Below are positions 12,561 to 24,154 of a DNA stretch of 64,000 nt, piece by piece. This DNA is from Rutpela maculata (lineage: Eukaryota; Arthropoda; Insecta; Coleoptera; Cerambycidae), in contig OW386290.2 in assembly GCA_936432065.2 (NCBI GenBank), positions 52,656,843 to 52,720,842 on the forward strand, in the 5' to 3' direction. The notes under the pieces were generated by a model. That model was not told where the DNA came from. It saw nothing but the letters and a program-made list of their open reading frames with translations, and ran no database searches. The first letter of the stretch is position 1. The number at the start of each line of letters is the position of its first letter. The translations under genes and the position numbers were made by a program.

Positions 12561-13820
12561 AGCGAGACACACTGTATAAGATCGAAAAAAAATTAACTAC
12601 TTACTATTAATTAGGTACATTCTTGTTTTTTAAGTTTAGTTTTTGGATGTATCTTGTTTCGGAATCGAGTGACACATGGCATTATAATCTAGGCCCAGAG
12701 AAATTTTTCGTCATTAGGCATATCGTTCTCTTACTTCAAAATGAATTAGGTACTTGAGTTACCGATTTAAATGTAAGTAGGTATCTCAAATAAAAAAATA
12801 TGTCTTATTGTCATTTAAGATTTTACGTATTTTATCATATCAAATAAATGTTTAAAGTTCGACGAAAAGTTAACATGTAGGACTTGGAGGTGTAGTGTAA
12901 ATAGCTTGGGTAGTTAAATCTAATCTATTTTTTTTATATAAGTTTTACATAAACTTCTGTACTTATTTGGTGGATGACAATATAAGTAGGTACCTAGGTA
13001 AAAAAGAAATTCTGGTTGGGTAACTGGTAGTGATTCACGTTCTGAATTTCATTAAAATAAATAAGTTCTTTATACTGACTCAGAGATCTTCACAAAATTA
13101 ATTACGTGAAAGAAATTTCAAGAATTTACCTAGGAAAATAAGCAGAATAGGTACATACTAACAAAGGATAAAACCCAGGATAAAACGTTTTGGAATTTTA
13201 GTTACCTTAATTTCTCGATAACAGATATTTTAACTCTTATCTTTTATATTTATAGCCAACAATGGAAGATGATTATAGATTTATACCTAATTAATTACTC
13301 TCATTTTCCTTTGAACTTTATAATTTATTTTTTATATTACTTAACAATTAAAGAACTGCGAAAAGATTGGGTAAAATTAAACGCAAAATAAATAAACAAT
13401 AAATAGATAATAAAAATTGTCTAAAAATCCTAGCAATTTTAAACTTTGTACAAAAAAAAATGTCAGAAATACCTAGGTAGGTACTACGAGACAAAGGTAA
13501 ACAGAAAACATTGGGTAGATGGGTATTAAGATTGTTTTCATTTATTAGAATTGGTAACTGCAGAGAGAACGTTTAAATGCTATTTTCGATACATTATTAG
13601 AAATACTGGTCATAGCATCCTTATTATTATTAATTCCTTTTGTGTTTATAAATCACGTTCGGTTTACTTGTGTTGAGGATTCTAACCTTACTTTGTGATT
13701 GTCAAATTCACTTTCATTTAGAGGACTTAGCATATTTGACAATTAAGAAACAAAATGTTTGTTTTGTTGTTTTTATGGATCTTAAATGACTAGATTAAAA
13801 ACGGAAGGATTAAAACTCAC

Positions 13821-14174
13821 ATAAATTAGACCAGAATAATATCTATCTTTTAAGTTGTGCAGGACACAGGCCTCGTTTAGACAAGTAAGTTCAGCCATGT
13901 CCTCGACCTTGTCGAATTTCGGCGGATTCATCTTTTGGATGTCATCCTTGGGTACAGTGGTTCTTTTACCGGTCTCCTGGATTTCGACCTCGACTTCGTC
14001 GCCGCGCTCGCCCTTTATGCTGGCGGCCACGAAGCCTTGTGTTTCGTGGGGCACCCAAACTAACCTTTTCTGGGTCCATTCCGCCTGTGTGGCCGGGTCG
14101 TTGAAATTGTTCCTGTCCACACATAAATATTTCAGTTCTGGATCATAACGATCCTTTGCATCAGCGTCAGCCAT
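13821..14174 (-). CDS. zip: Non-muscle myosin II heavy chain, first coding exon
   Basis: This exon encodes the first 118 residues of non-muscle myosin II heavy chain (zipper), the cytoplasmic motor used in cytokinesis, cell shape change and morphogenesis. After a short acidic N-terminus, residues about 9 to 48 contain DPELKYLCVDRNNFNDPATQ and the RLVWVPHETQGFVAASIKGE segment of the N-terminal SH3-like domain. Residues 80 to 118 hold KMNPPKFDKVEDMAEL, then CVLHNLKDRYYSGLIY, where the motor domain begins. This follows insect zipper rather than muscle Mhc, whose N-terminus is clearly different. The ATG context is ACCATGG. The exon ends TAT followed by GTGAGT, a good phase-0 donor, at the expected YYSGLIY boundary. 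P-loop, actin-binding and rod exons lie beyond the left edge. Confidence 0.93.
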
Positions 14175-14490
14175 GGTTAGCTAGACAATGTGAAACAAAA
14201 AACCGCACTCACACAGAAAAAACAACTGTCGATCACAAAGAAAATCACATCTATCGTTGTCAGATCAAGTAAATATACATCGGCACGCACACGCTTAATA
14301 AATACTGCAAATACGGCACCGTTTTTGTTACACTTTACCGGTTTCGTATGCGTTGCCGTTCTCGCCGTCTGTGAATGACAGTTTGGTTGGGTTGAGGTTG
14401 AGTTGTTAACCGTCTGAACTCGGCGCACCATTCCCTCACCAAGCGTTGCCAGACTTCTGAAAAATCGTAAACATTGAGAATCCTGCATGG
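14175..14490 (-). promoter_or_regulatory. zip: zip 5' flank: splice acceptor or 5' UTR
   Basis: Six bases upstream of the ATG, the minus strand has a pyrimidine-rich tract ending in TAG (AG at 14181..14182), a plausible acceptor, so the 5' UTR may be completed by a distant exon to the right. Alternatively, the more GC- and CpG-rich stretch at 14280..14480 could be contiguous 5' UTR and promoter. The sequence alone does not decide. The open frame at 14177..14488 does not continue into the myosin frame and is not taken as coding. Confidence 0.45.
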
Positions 14491-14571
14491 TTTTAGATAA
14501 TTTACTCCATACTTATTTTACTACCTCAAATTTCACATAGAAGCGTCATTTATTTTTTTTAAAACTGTATA

Positions 14572-15262
14572 CAGGGTGTCCCGAAACTCCCGCCTTTCCC
14601 TTTAGGTGCTAATTCTCCATGCAAAAATAGTGAGAAAAGTTCCTATAAACATGTGTCCGGAAATGCTTCCTAAGGGAGCTACGGACTTCTAAATAAACAC
14701 CAAAAATAGGTGTTTATCTAATTATCTCGGAAATGATTTAGGACAACTTTATGAAACTTGGTTAACTTTTTTCGATTAATAAAGGTTATTGTTTTACGCC
14801 TACTTTGAAAAATAAATAATACGCATTTAGCAAACGAATACGCAATATTTTGTTTAGACCGCTTTTACTCAAAAACGGCTTGCCATATGGCTAATTGTAA
14901 AGAGGCCCCTTTTTGTGCAGAATTAACCAGGGAATCATAATCGGGGATTAAAATACTAAAAATGTCAAATAGAAAAATTAATATGTAGGAACAAAGAACA
15001 CCGACACCTCTCATTTCTCCGCCCCTGGATAAAATTAATTTTGGCTAATACTGTAAAACAATAACCTTTAATAATCGAAAAAAGTTAACCAAGTTTCATA
15101 AATTTGTCCCAAATCATTTCCGAGATAATTAGTAAAAACACCTATTTTTGAGCCATTCTTAGAGGGCCGTAGCTCCCTTAGGAAGCATTTCCGGACACAT
15201 GTTTATAGGAACTTTTCTTACTATTTTTGCATGGAGAATTAGCACCTAAAGGGGAAGGCGGG
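14572..15262. mobile_element. CAGGGTGTCCCGAAACT fold-back, copy 1 (right end damaged)
   Basis: The left end CAGGGTGTCCCGAAACTCCC is inverted at the right, where GGGGAAGGCGGGA is retained but the terminal GTTTCGGGACACCCTG is lost. The inner blocks are inverted copies too (ATGTGTCCGGAAATGCTTCC versus GGAAGCATTTCCGGACACAT). An intact copy in opposite orientation lies at 27451..28153. There is no transposase. From 15263 to about 17050 I see only small repeats, including a 46-bp duplication near 15338..15415 and GGCGGAGG repeated at 15775..15797. Confidence 0.75.
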
Positions 15263-17049
15263 AAAAAGATTGATGAGCATTGATGAGCGGGGGGGAGGGA
15301 AAAGAATTTAAAAAAATGAAACTGAAAAATTGGGAATCGGAAAATTTATAAAATAATCGAAATGTTCCGATTCTTCTAAGAATTTATAAAATAATCGGAA
15401 CATTCCGATTCTGCCCATCACTCTGGGTGTATTCAATTGAAGTTTCGCTATAATTTGTGGGGTCGTATTACGTTTCTTTGTATTTTATTGAGTACTTATT
15501 GTTTGAATGCATTTGAAATATTTGACGATACTTTTGAATTATTTGACTATTTATAACTTTTAAATTTCTAGATGTTATAAATATTCTTCTTGAAACTACT
15601 TCCATACTTGCCCTACAAAAAATGCATGCAACATGTTCAGTAAAATGTAGAAACAGAAAATGTGGGATGATAAAATAGAAGTGCATATATATTGAATCCA
15701 TTGCAGTTTTGAAGAATTAGGTTGAAGAATTCAATTGCCATTTTTTGTCTGTATCAGGGGCGCCACATCATGAGGGCGGAGGGCGGAGGGCGGAGGGCTC
15801 AGTGCCCACCTAGTTATGCCACTGATGGTTAGAACTTCATTAACTTCGTTATTTTAGAGTTGCGTAAAAAAAGTTCAAAAATAAAAGGTCACATGTATTT
15901 TCCAAAAATTATTTCAGAAAAACAATTGAAAGTCGAATTTTGGAGATATGGCCTTTACTTTGGTTTTTTTGAACGGAACACCCCGTATATTTTTACACCA
16001 TTTGAAAGGCCATAACAAAACAGCACTCATATAAATAACCTCATCAAAATTTTCAAAAATGTTTAATTCCCTGTCTTTATATTAGCAAAAGCAAAGATAT
16101 GTTTAATAAAAATCTTTCTTGTTTAATAGGTGAGTAAGGGTATGACACAGGATTTATTTATGTCAAGTTATAGAGGCTCAGAGGTTCGTGGTCCATAGAA
16201 TTTGTTGCTTGTGGATTAATAAAGAAATAGTTCCGAAATCAGTATGTTCCTTATCGATGTACTTACTATTAAATTTATCGATAATTATAATAAATAAAAA
16301 AAATATAGCTAAGAAATCTGGCAACGCTGTATGCGTAGAATATTTACCAGCAATACCGACCGAGTACTCGGTGCACTTTAAAACGGCGCCAGGGAGAGGC
16401 AAATCAATTTTTCAGATGTATATCATATCATAAATTTACTTCAAGTAAAACCACCTGTTGATACCGCTTTGCTGCTTTTAGGGTTTCATTTTCTCAATGT
16501 TTTGCCGAATAAAGGTTCAAATTTGAAAATTCAAATTATCACGTGTGTATTAACGAAATTTACCGAAAAGTGGTTGGTGATGTCATCCTCTATTATATTT
16601 ATAACCAGTATAAATAAAAATTTAGCATAAACACACTGGTAATAGGATATTATTACGTTAGATTTCTCCTAATTCTCTTGACATCTGTATTTTTATTTAA
16701 AAATTCATGCTTGTAACGACATAAATGAAGCACATGGCTTTAATAATACCTACATAGGTAAATAGGTATATAATTCACGTCGATCAGGTCAAAAGTAGGG
16801 AATAACTTTACTGCCACAAATCTTTAAATCAATAATTATAATTTAGATTTTTCAGTCTCATTAATTAGGTATACTTCCATTTTATTACAAATATGAATGA
16901 GATAGGTTGAGAATATTGTATATATAAATATAATGTGGCTTTATTTATAACTTTATTGAATATTTTTATCAATTACAATTTTAAGTAGGTACCTATACCT
17001 ACATAAAATAAAATATATTCATTTGAATTTATATGAATTTATCTTATTT

Positions 17050-18170
17050 ACATATTATAAGTCTAGTAGCCCAGTGTGCTTATGCCACTCAAGTTTCTGA
17101 GACAGGTCCGGACTTACTAACATGTTTGTGAATAGGGAAATGTCAAAAAAGCTGAAAATTTGCAGGTTGATAGTTTTGGTCCAGGACGACACGTACCAAA
17201 AAGTACCTATACTCTCTCCGGTCGGCTTCATTGATTTTGCGGAGCAACAAGGACCTAAGTCGCAGAAATTGCGGAGCAAGCTATAAAGCGCAGCAGAAAG
17301 GTTTGCACTGATCCGATCTGGGTTGAAATGATCATAAAAGCTTCGGAGAAGCATATTTGTTCGTATTTCAGATGTTCCATGCATATTTTGTTCGTAATTT
17401 TCCATTCTAGTGCTGTCAAAATTTCGAAAATTGAAAAAATTCCGAAAAGACGCCATTACGGATAAATGAAGACTCGGAGGGGAAAACGTACCCAAATAAA
17501 CATTTCTCTTCATACTTTGGGCACAGAAGACCTATACCAGAAACGACTCTCTGGCCTTCCCGCCAATATTGAATTTTATGCGCATATGTCATATGTCGGT
17601 GGTATTATTGTCAACCTATAAATCCGCAGGTTTCTAAATTTACCGGTGGAGCGTACCGGTAAGCAATAACATTATATGATTGGCTATTTTGAAAACCAAA
17701 GCCAAAATCAGCTTCGAATTTTATCTACCAATGCGTCCAGCGGTAAATTTAGAAAGGTGCGGATTTATAGGTTGACAATACCACCGACAAGATGGCCGAA
17801 GGTCACCCCAATTTACCAATGAACGGGTGCGTTTGCACGCACTCAGTAATTTAGTCGAGTCGCTTAGTAATTTAGTACTCGACCAATGCGGACAGCGTGT
17901 TTTAGTCAAGTAATTTAGTGGAAAGCAATTACTAAATTACTGGACCGTCTCTCTACTTGACTAAATTACTGGATGCGTGCAAACGCACCCAAACATCGAA
18001 CGTGCCTCCGACAGTGACGCTTCTGGTATAGGTCTTCTGTGCTTTGGGCTTTCCATTGGTATATCTACCTTCTCTGTAGCGTCGCCCGTTACAGAGCTAC
18101 GCCACTCCGAGGCGTAGTTCTCTGTAGCCGCGTCCGTTATGCGCCCGGTGGAACTGCCCTGGCGCCGCTG
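17050..18170 (-). repeat. Degenerate repeat, inverse copy of 21240..23470
   Basis: On the minus strand this region matches the plus-strand region 21240..21583 plus 23347..23470, including ATGGAAAATTATGAACAAAA, the GCACTTTATAGC block and GCTCCGCAAAATCAATGAAG. It is interrupted by the inverted-repeat element at 17522..18041, as the other copy is by the element at 21584..23346. Comparing the copies gives each empty site. The 152-codon minus ORF here is not preserved in the sister copy, so I do not call it a gene. Confidence 0.65.
17522..18041. mobile_element. 520-bp inverted-repeat element
   Basis: Ends CACAGAAGACCTATACCAGA and TCTGGTATAGGTCTTCTGTG are exact inverted copies. CTTTGGG occurs on both sides (17515..17521 and 18042..18048), and the sister copy of the host repeat near 21330 has the uninterrupted site with CTTTGGG once (read as CCCAAAG on the plus strand). 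That gives a 7-bp duplication, or 8 bp with one change. Inside is a second inverted pair, GGTGCGTTTGCACGCA versus TGCGTGCAAACGCACC, around AGTAATTTAGT repeats. No ORF is supported. Confidence 0.8.
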
Positions 18171-18296
18171 ATGAGGCTTGTTGAAAATTCCTGTTTATAT
18201 ATTATTGATATTTTATACGATTTATTGTATGAAATTTAACTTGTCTCAACTTGTCTCAAAATCTAACTTGACTCAAAAAATGACTATTCGGCAAGA

Positions 18297-18840
18297 CAAT
18301 TGATATTATTGATCTACTGGAAAGTAGGGTCATCCGGATCATCATCCATATCCACTGACTGGCTGCTTGTGCAGCTGGATCGTCTACAGCTCCTGCACAT
18401 GTTGCTGCAGTTCAGACCAGAGCTCCTGCACAAGTATCGGGCACCGCAGTCCGCATTGCAGGCACAGGAAATTAGCCGTAGCAGGCTATCAGGAACTGAC
18501 TGCCTTGTGGTAGGAACCGGAACCAGGCCCTAGAGTCCTGATTTCCATCCCCACTCCGGTTTGAGGTTGACGTCCTACCATTGCTGGAGCTGCGAAAAAG
18601 CACATGTACATTAGTTAAGTGCTGCAAGCTTTTCGAGAGATTAAATCCTCGACTCTTCTCCCAACGCTCTCACCTAGAAGTATGCGAGGAACAAACCGAC
18701 TGGTTCGCCACGCTCTTGTATCGGAGTACTCGTAGCTGGTCCAAGCTCTCCTGCTCACTGCTTCCATAAAGGGCTATGATAAGCCCTTCCACAGCTGCGG
18801 AAACAGCCCTCTTGCCAGATACAGGATGTGAGAATGTAGA
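18297..18840 (-). pseudogene. Decayed FEN/PIN-like transposon gene, cysteine-rich tail
   Basis: On the minus strand, from 18840 leftward, one frame reads GLIIALYGSSEQESLDQLRV, then an AG/GTGAGA donor, an 84-bp intron (18590..18673) ending in TTTTTCGCAG, and LQQW with a stop, then NLKPEWGW, another stop and LLRLISCACNADCG. The tail continues as cysteine pairs with SSGLNCSNMCRSC and an acidic end before TAG. Order and motifs match the copies at 30900..31861 and 43742..47291. In-frame stops mean it is dead. I recognise the C-x-C / GL-x-CS-x2-C tail from uncharacterised arthropod proteins. Confidence 0.65.
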
Positions 18841-20130
18841 AGAACGCACTACCGGGCGTTAAAATGACGCGACACCAATTTATTTCTCAGGGGGCGCCAG
18901 TCGCGTATTACCCCGTTCTTCTACCTCCCAGGCGGGTTCCAGATAAGATGCACTTCGGTAGGCGAGTAATGGACCAAGGCTGCACTACCACAGATCGGAA
19001 ACTACGCTCTCTCTGGACCCGAATTCCCTCGTTGGGGGTTTAGGCACCTCTTAATTTCCTGAATTTTTGCATAAAAAAATCCCAACCGAAGAATTTCTCT
19101 GCGGAGGGATTAGTTTTGGTACGCGAAAATCACGTTTTGGTCCATTAATAACGGAATATATTTCTCAAAAAACGCATAAAAAAATCCCTATCAAACCTCC
19201 GTAAAGCAACCAGAAGGTCGAACGTTAATGCGAATTAACTCGACACATCCGGTTTTCTATACGAAAGTTCCAGGGATTATAGACCGTCAACAGGCCTCAA
19301 GATCAATTAAGAAATATTAGTTCAAAGAATCCGTTTATTTAACAGAATTGGTTATACAAAATTCTCAAGATAAGAATCGTGCCTTCCCCAATCAAGGTAG
19401 TGACTTTCAGACCATACAAGCGAGAGCGCTCACGCTAACGATCGATTAGGTAGAAAAGATTCATACATACCTTCTCAGAATCAAAATGTGAGCTTTTAGA
19501 ATCATTTCAGACTCTGGGTAAATGAATAATTAAGGCTGACTGAAATTAACTTAAAAAAGTTTTACTAAATGAATTTAGTTTCGCTAGAGACTACTTAGCT
19601 TTAAAGTTCTTGTATCGTGGAGATTCACGTACTCAAACACATTCAGAGGACTTATTACTGCATAAGTTGAGTGGCGTTCGATCAGTCCACGACTTACTAA
19701 CCCTTATCACAGTCGATTAATATTATCGATTTGGCAGCGTCTCACCTTCGAGCGACTTTTAGGCAAAATTGAATTTTTGGATTTTTATGCACAAGGCGTT
19801 TTCCTCTATAACTTTGTCATTTGAAAAGCCCTGTTATTGGCTTTTCTACCATTGCTTTGTCTGGACCACTCAACGCGCTCGACCAAATTGCGAGCCGCTG
19901 AGTCAATCCAAACTCTTTCTATGCGAGAAACCGGCCTTGTACATGTGCATTGATTTTTATCAATTTTTGCTTATCGGCACTACGCCGGCTTTGACAAAAT
20001 CTTCTATTTTGCCTTTCGGATGCAGTGCATCGTTAAAATTTTGTGCTCATACTTTAGAATTGGGCTTTCAATGACCGTACCTCAAAGGTCAATGTCTTTG
20101 GTTGAGGAATAAAAAATAAAAAATAATTTA
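18841..20130. other. Unassigned insertion separating the two halves of the pseudogene
   Basis: This moderately GC-rich stretch parts the catalytic-region remnant (20741..21010) from the tail (18297..18840). The only sizeable plus-strand ORF, 19769..20074, shows no recognisable motif, and its reverse strand has several stops. I see no clear terminal repeats and do not assign it. Confidence 0.3.
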
Positions 20131-20139
20131 AATTATATT

Positions 20140-20490
20140 TTCGTGGTACTTTTTAAACTGACTTTGTGGTACTTTTGAAAAATCCATTTTAAGACCAATT
20201 TTAGCGTACTTTTGAAAAATCGATTTTCGAGCCAAATTTCAAGGTACTTTTGAAAAGTTAATCTGCGGGTGAAATTTTGGCGTACTTTTGAAAAATCGAT
20301 TTTCAAGCCAAATTTCAAGGTACTTTTGAAAAGTTAATCCGCGGGTGAAATTTTGGCGTACTTCTGAAAAATCGATCTTCAAGCCAAATTTCAACGCAGT
20401 TTTGAAAAATTAGTCTGCAAGTGAAACTTTGGCGTACTTTCGATAAATCGATTCTTGGGCCAAATTTTGACGCCCTTCCAAAAATATTAT
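20140..20490. repeat. Minisatellite, 40-bp units in dimers
   Basis: TACTTTTGAAAAATCGATTT alternates with TACTTTTGAAAAGTTAATC, each followed by about 20 bases (AAGCCAAATTTCAAGG or GGGTGAAATTTTGGCG). This gives roughly an 80-bp higher-order unit repeated about four times with increasing divergence to the right. ORFs over it simply translate the repeat. Confidence 0.85.
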
Positions 20491-20740
20491 TTTTCAAAGT
20501 CCAATTTATGGTACCTTGAAAAAAGTATATTATTCATAAATCTTTGTCATTATATACTTCTACTCTCATATTCTGAACCAAAAACATTTTTCCTAAGTGA
20601 AAATTCGGTGTTTCTTCGAATTTTCACCTGGTCATTTCCAACGCCTTATAGAACCCAAAACGGTCCTTATGGACTGATCTGCGCCTCTGCAGACTCCCAA
20701 AAATGTCTTTAATGAAATTTTTGCCTAAGTCGAATTTTGA

Positions 20741-21010
20741 TTATGTCTTCAACTTAGGACGATTTTGGAGAGTTCTACAACAAGAACACCGCGGAAGCAT
20801 TCCTGTAGTTCTGGTCTCTTCTTCCGCTTCCCCATTCTGTACAGAGCTGACCTGGTGTCTCATCCTATCATGGCATAGCAGAAGAGAACGGAGTCGTTCA
20901 GCTGATTGCTCTTGATCTGTGTCCTGGGTGATGACGGTGACCCGCTGTTCTGACACAGCTGTCCTAACACAGCTGTCCTAACAATCAGGGAGTCCGCAAC
21001 TGCGATATAT
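20741..21010 (-). pseudogene. Decayed FEN/PIN-like nuclease core
   Basis: Read on the minus strand from 21010, frames give ADSLIVRTAV, then in another frame QRVTVITQDTD, then in the first again SVLFCYAMIG, a stop, and DTRSALYRMGKRK. These match, in order, three blocks of the transposon-associated family also seen at 31381..31861 (GEDIDLLIIL and FLHAFNGCDSTSALF). In FEN/XPG nucleases the acidic positions of equivalent blocks bind catalytic metal; applying that here is inference. Frameshifts and a stop make it a pseudogene, probably the 5' part of the remnant at 18297..18840. Confidence 0.5.
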
Positions 21011-21147
21011 TGACTTAAACTGCTGGGCTATTATTTTTTAAAATATTTTAAATCGGAAAAAACTGTTGCCCTAAAATTTTATATTTAATAAGAAACCCTA
21101 AAAAAATATAGTCATTCTATTTAAGAAAAAAAAGTTGATGCCACAGC
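21001..21147 (+). repeat. Direct repeat, left copy (pair with 23478..23623)
   Basis: GCGATATATTGACTTAAAC through CATTCTATTTAAGAAAAAAA, then GTTGATG, is present again at 23485..23617 with few changes, same orientation. The pair brackets the repeat at 21240..23470 and its nested element. They do not show TG...CA ends, so I do not call LTRs. Confidence 0.7.
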
Positions 21148-21583
21148 CCGGATGACATCAGTGACTCCAGCATTTTGGAATTGAGCAGAGAGGAGGTTGA
21201 TGAGACGAGTTTTAGACTACACGTAATCGACGCAACAATGGAAGCACTTAACTGTCCAAGTGTCGCCGCGCGGCGACACTCGGAGTGGCGTAGCTCCGTA
21301 ACGAGTGACGCTACAGAGAAGGTAGACATACCAATGGAAAGCCCAAAGTATGAAGAGAGATGTTTATTCGGGTACGTTTTCCCCTCCGCGTCTTCATTTA
21401 TCCGCAATGGCGCCATTTCGGAATTTTTTCAATTTTTGAAATTTTGACAGCATTAGAATGGAAAATTATGAACAAAATAAACATGGAACATCTGAAATGC
21501 GAACGGATATGCTTCTCCGAAGCTTCTATGATCATTTCGACCCAAATCGGACCAGTAAAAACCTTTCTGCTGCACTTTATAGC

Positions 21584-23346
21584 CAGGGCTGGCTCCAGGT
21601 ATTTTGCCGCCCCGGGCACAGTTTCATTTTCCCGCCCCTCTCTTATAGGCGGGGTAAAAATGAGACAAAATGACATCTTTCAATTTTTAGGTTGCTTAGA
21701 ATCGAGTCATATTTAATGAAATCATATGGCATCATATGTAAAAATTACAGGAAAAACTATATTTCTATGTATTTTTTTACTAAAAAGTACCGTTAATTGA
21801 TAAACAAAAATAAACAGTGTCTCATTTTTACCCTCCAAGTGGGGTGAAAAAAGACAGTGGAGGGCAAATGAAAGACACTTGATTTATTCCCATTCTTATT
21901 GACGTCGTACAAATGGAAGTGCAAAAATAAGACATGAGGATTTTTTCTTTTATATGTAATTTATTCAGATTTTTTACTAAACAAAAAGCTTCTCCTAAAT
22001 TAGGAAGCTGAAATGTGCCTGCTTCAGTCTGCCCATTTGGTCTCTTTAGTCTCTTTTTTACCTCGCTTTTAATTTTTTCGTTAAAATCAAATTTTTGATG
22101 ATTTAACACTAGCAGATTAATAAACTTGATCACAAAATGTGAAGTATGACACTTCTAGTTGATGTCTGCCAAATACGGACAATGAAAATAGAGAAACTAT
22201 AACATCCCCAAGAAAGAACTAAGGTGCGTTCAAAAATTTTTTAAAAGTGAATTAAAGAGTTAATGTCCTACAAGTCTGTTATTTTACAATAACCACCCTA
22301 TTTTGAGATACATTAAATGATAAATAACGCCCTAGGGCGTTATGAATATCTATAACGCCCTAGGGCATTATAAAATTATAATACAACCCAAAACAAGCAA
22401 ATTATGATAGCGTTATTGACAAACAAAATGCGTTGCTATGCAACGGCGGCGTTTACAAACAATTTTGATTTTTACTCTCTTTTAAATCAAATCGTTCTGA
22501 ACATAATAGATATCAAATTAATAAATCGTAAATGTCAAAAAAAAAATTCGAATTAAATAACAGACTTGCAGGACATTAAACGTTGAAGGCACCACGGGTG
22601 TTATAGGATAATGACGCCCTCGGTCGACGTACATTCCCTCGGGCCAGAGGCCCTCGGGATTGTACACTGCCGGCCTCGGTGCGTTATTATCTTTATAACA
22701 CCCTTGGTACCTCAATAACTATTACTGAATAATATTTATCCCGCATTAACAGTAGGCATAGGACCTAATTGGATAACATAAAACAGTTCTGAATGTACAA
22801 AACAAACTTGAATAAATAATTAAATTTAATTTATTTCAATCTGGGTTGGATATCACCTTGTATTTTATTTACCCCGCTACCTGTCTGTCTCATTTTTACC
22901 CCGCCTGACCCTATCTTTTCAGTCCGTTATTTTTTATAACATTTTAAGAGTCACCTACTGAATATTCTTGATGGTTTGTTTTTTTTAGTTATAAGGTTTA
23001 CAGCAATTTTGGGATTTTCAGCAATATGATTACTGTATTTAAAAAGGTAAAATAAAATAATTGAAAAAATTAACGGTATTGAAACCAAAAAAATACCACA
23101 CCACACATATAAGAAATAGAATGTATGTATGTAACCTATTTTATATACAAAAACTAACAATAACAAATTATTTATATAAAGTTAACATTATCATTACTGT
23201 ATTAGTGAAAAAATTGTTTCCAGCTTTTTATATTTTTTGGTAACACTGTGGATTTGAAGAATTTGCCGCCCCTACAATTTTGCCGCCCCGGGCAGCCGCC
23301 CGCTTCGCCCCCCCCCCCCCCCCCCCTCCCCCTAGAGCCAGCCCTG
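21584..23346. mobile_element. hAT-like non-autonomous element, 1.76 kb
   Basis: Terminal inverted repeats are CAGGGCTGGCTCCAG at the left and CTAGAGCCAGCCCTG at the right. Flanks TTTATAGC (21576..21583) and TTTAGGCC (23347..23354) resemble an aged 8-bp duplication (6 of 8 match). Comparison with 17050..17520 shows host sequence resuming across the element. Inside are a long C tract (about 23310) and a palindromic pair of TAACGCCCTAGGGCRTTA at 22326..22373. No transposase is visible and the ORFs are short and unrecognised. hAT assignment rests on CAG ends and 8-bp target length. Confidence 0.65.
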
Positions 23347-23477
23347 TTTAGGCCCTTGTTGCTCCACAAAAACAGGGGAGCCGACGGAGGAGAGTAGGGG
23401 ACTTTTTGGTATGTGTTGTCCTGAACTAAAACTACAATCCTGCAAATTTTCAGCTTTACAATAATTAATTCCCGGTA

Positions 23478-23623
23478 GAAGCGATATATTGACTTAAACT
23501 TCTGGGCTATTATTTTTGAAATATTTTGAATCGAAAAAAACTGTCATCCTACAATTTTATATTTAATAAGAAACCGTAAAAAATATAGTCATTCTATTTA
23601 AGAAAAAAAAGTTGATGTCACTT
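23478..23623 (+). repeat. Direct repeat, right copy
   Basis: Partner of 21001..21147. It runs into a perfect 23-base palindrome, CACTTCCGGTT T AACCGGAAGTG, at 23619..23641. The 23642..24030 stretch beyond has no recognised feature. Confidence 0.65.
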
Positions 23624-24039
23624 CCGGTTTAACCGGAAGTGTCTTATTCGTTCCTGTTATTCTAAAAGTATAAGTCCACTTTTGTCTAATTTAAGCGTTC
23701 TAAAAACAAAATTTTTAAATTAAAAAACAACCAAAAAATTGGGGGCGTTCATTGACTCGGTATGTTGAACAATAATAGTCCCTTGAGGTTAAAAGTTTTA
23801 CCTCATTTTCCGATAAAAAAATGCCTAACACCGGAAGAATTTTTGGGCTTTGTGCCTTTTTCTGGTTTACCTCAAAGGACTACAAGAGCTTCAAAGTCTA
23901 TACTATCTCAGTCTAATCCATTCTAAACGTGTATGAATAAATTGTTTTGCTCGGTTTACAATAATAATTTACGTTTTATTTGTAATTCACACTTGAACCG
24001 CATTCAAGAAAAAATTCAGAAAGAAACTTTAGTTTGGCC

Positions 24040-24154
24040 CAGTGGCGGATCTGGGGGGGGGCTCGTTCCAGAACTAATTTTTAATAGATAATATATGGCT
24101 AAAAAAGCCAGACTTCCAGTGCCCCCCCAGAAGCCAATCCTGTATCCGCCCCTG
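24040..24154. mobile_element. 115-bp hAT-type MITE
   Basis: Ends CAGTGGCGGATC and ATCCGCCCCTG are inverted copies, and GTTTGGCC occurs on both sides (24032..24039 and 24155..24162), an exact 8-bp target duplication. It is a non-coding miniature element. The 24163..24830 stretch to its right shows nothing recognisable. Confidence 0.85.

Larger units (their letters stand above)
1..13820 (-). other. zip: First coding intron of zip (5' part), repeat-filled
   Basis: The zip exon at 13821 ends with a GTGAGT donor (reverse complement of 13815..13820), so sequence to its left is intron until the next motor-domain exon. I looked for the next expected exon (the motor region starting TYSGLF in this family) and did not find it, so the intron appears to exceed 13.8 kb and leave the window. 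It contains the repeats listed separately. Between about 600..3470 and 12561..13814 I see only AT-rich sequence without recognisable genes. The intron assignment is inference from the donor; independent genes inside it cannot be excluded. Confidence 0.7.

Noticed and set aside
13821..14174. Muscle myosin heavy chain (Mhc)
   Set aside because: The N-terminal sequence follows the zipper type (NDPATQAEWTQKRLVWVPHE) and not the muscle type.
14177..14488. 103-codon minus-strand ORF directly upstream of zip
   Set aside because: It is not in the myosin frame and is separated from the ATG by a stop and an acceptor-like site; probably 5' UTR, intron or promoter sequence.
17055..17513. 152-codon minus-strand ORF
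   Set aside because: The sister copy of the same repeat at 21240..23470 does not preserve the frame, so coding is unlikely.
21001..23623. Direct repeats as LTRs of a small retroelement
   Set aside because: No TG...CA ends, primer site or polypurine tract could be found beside them.
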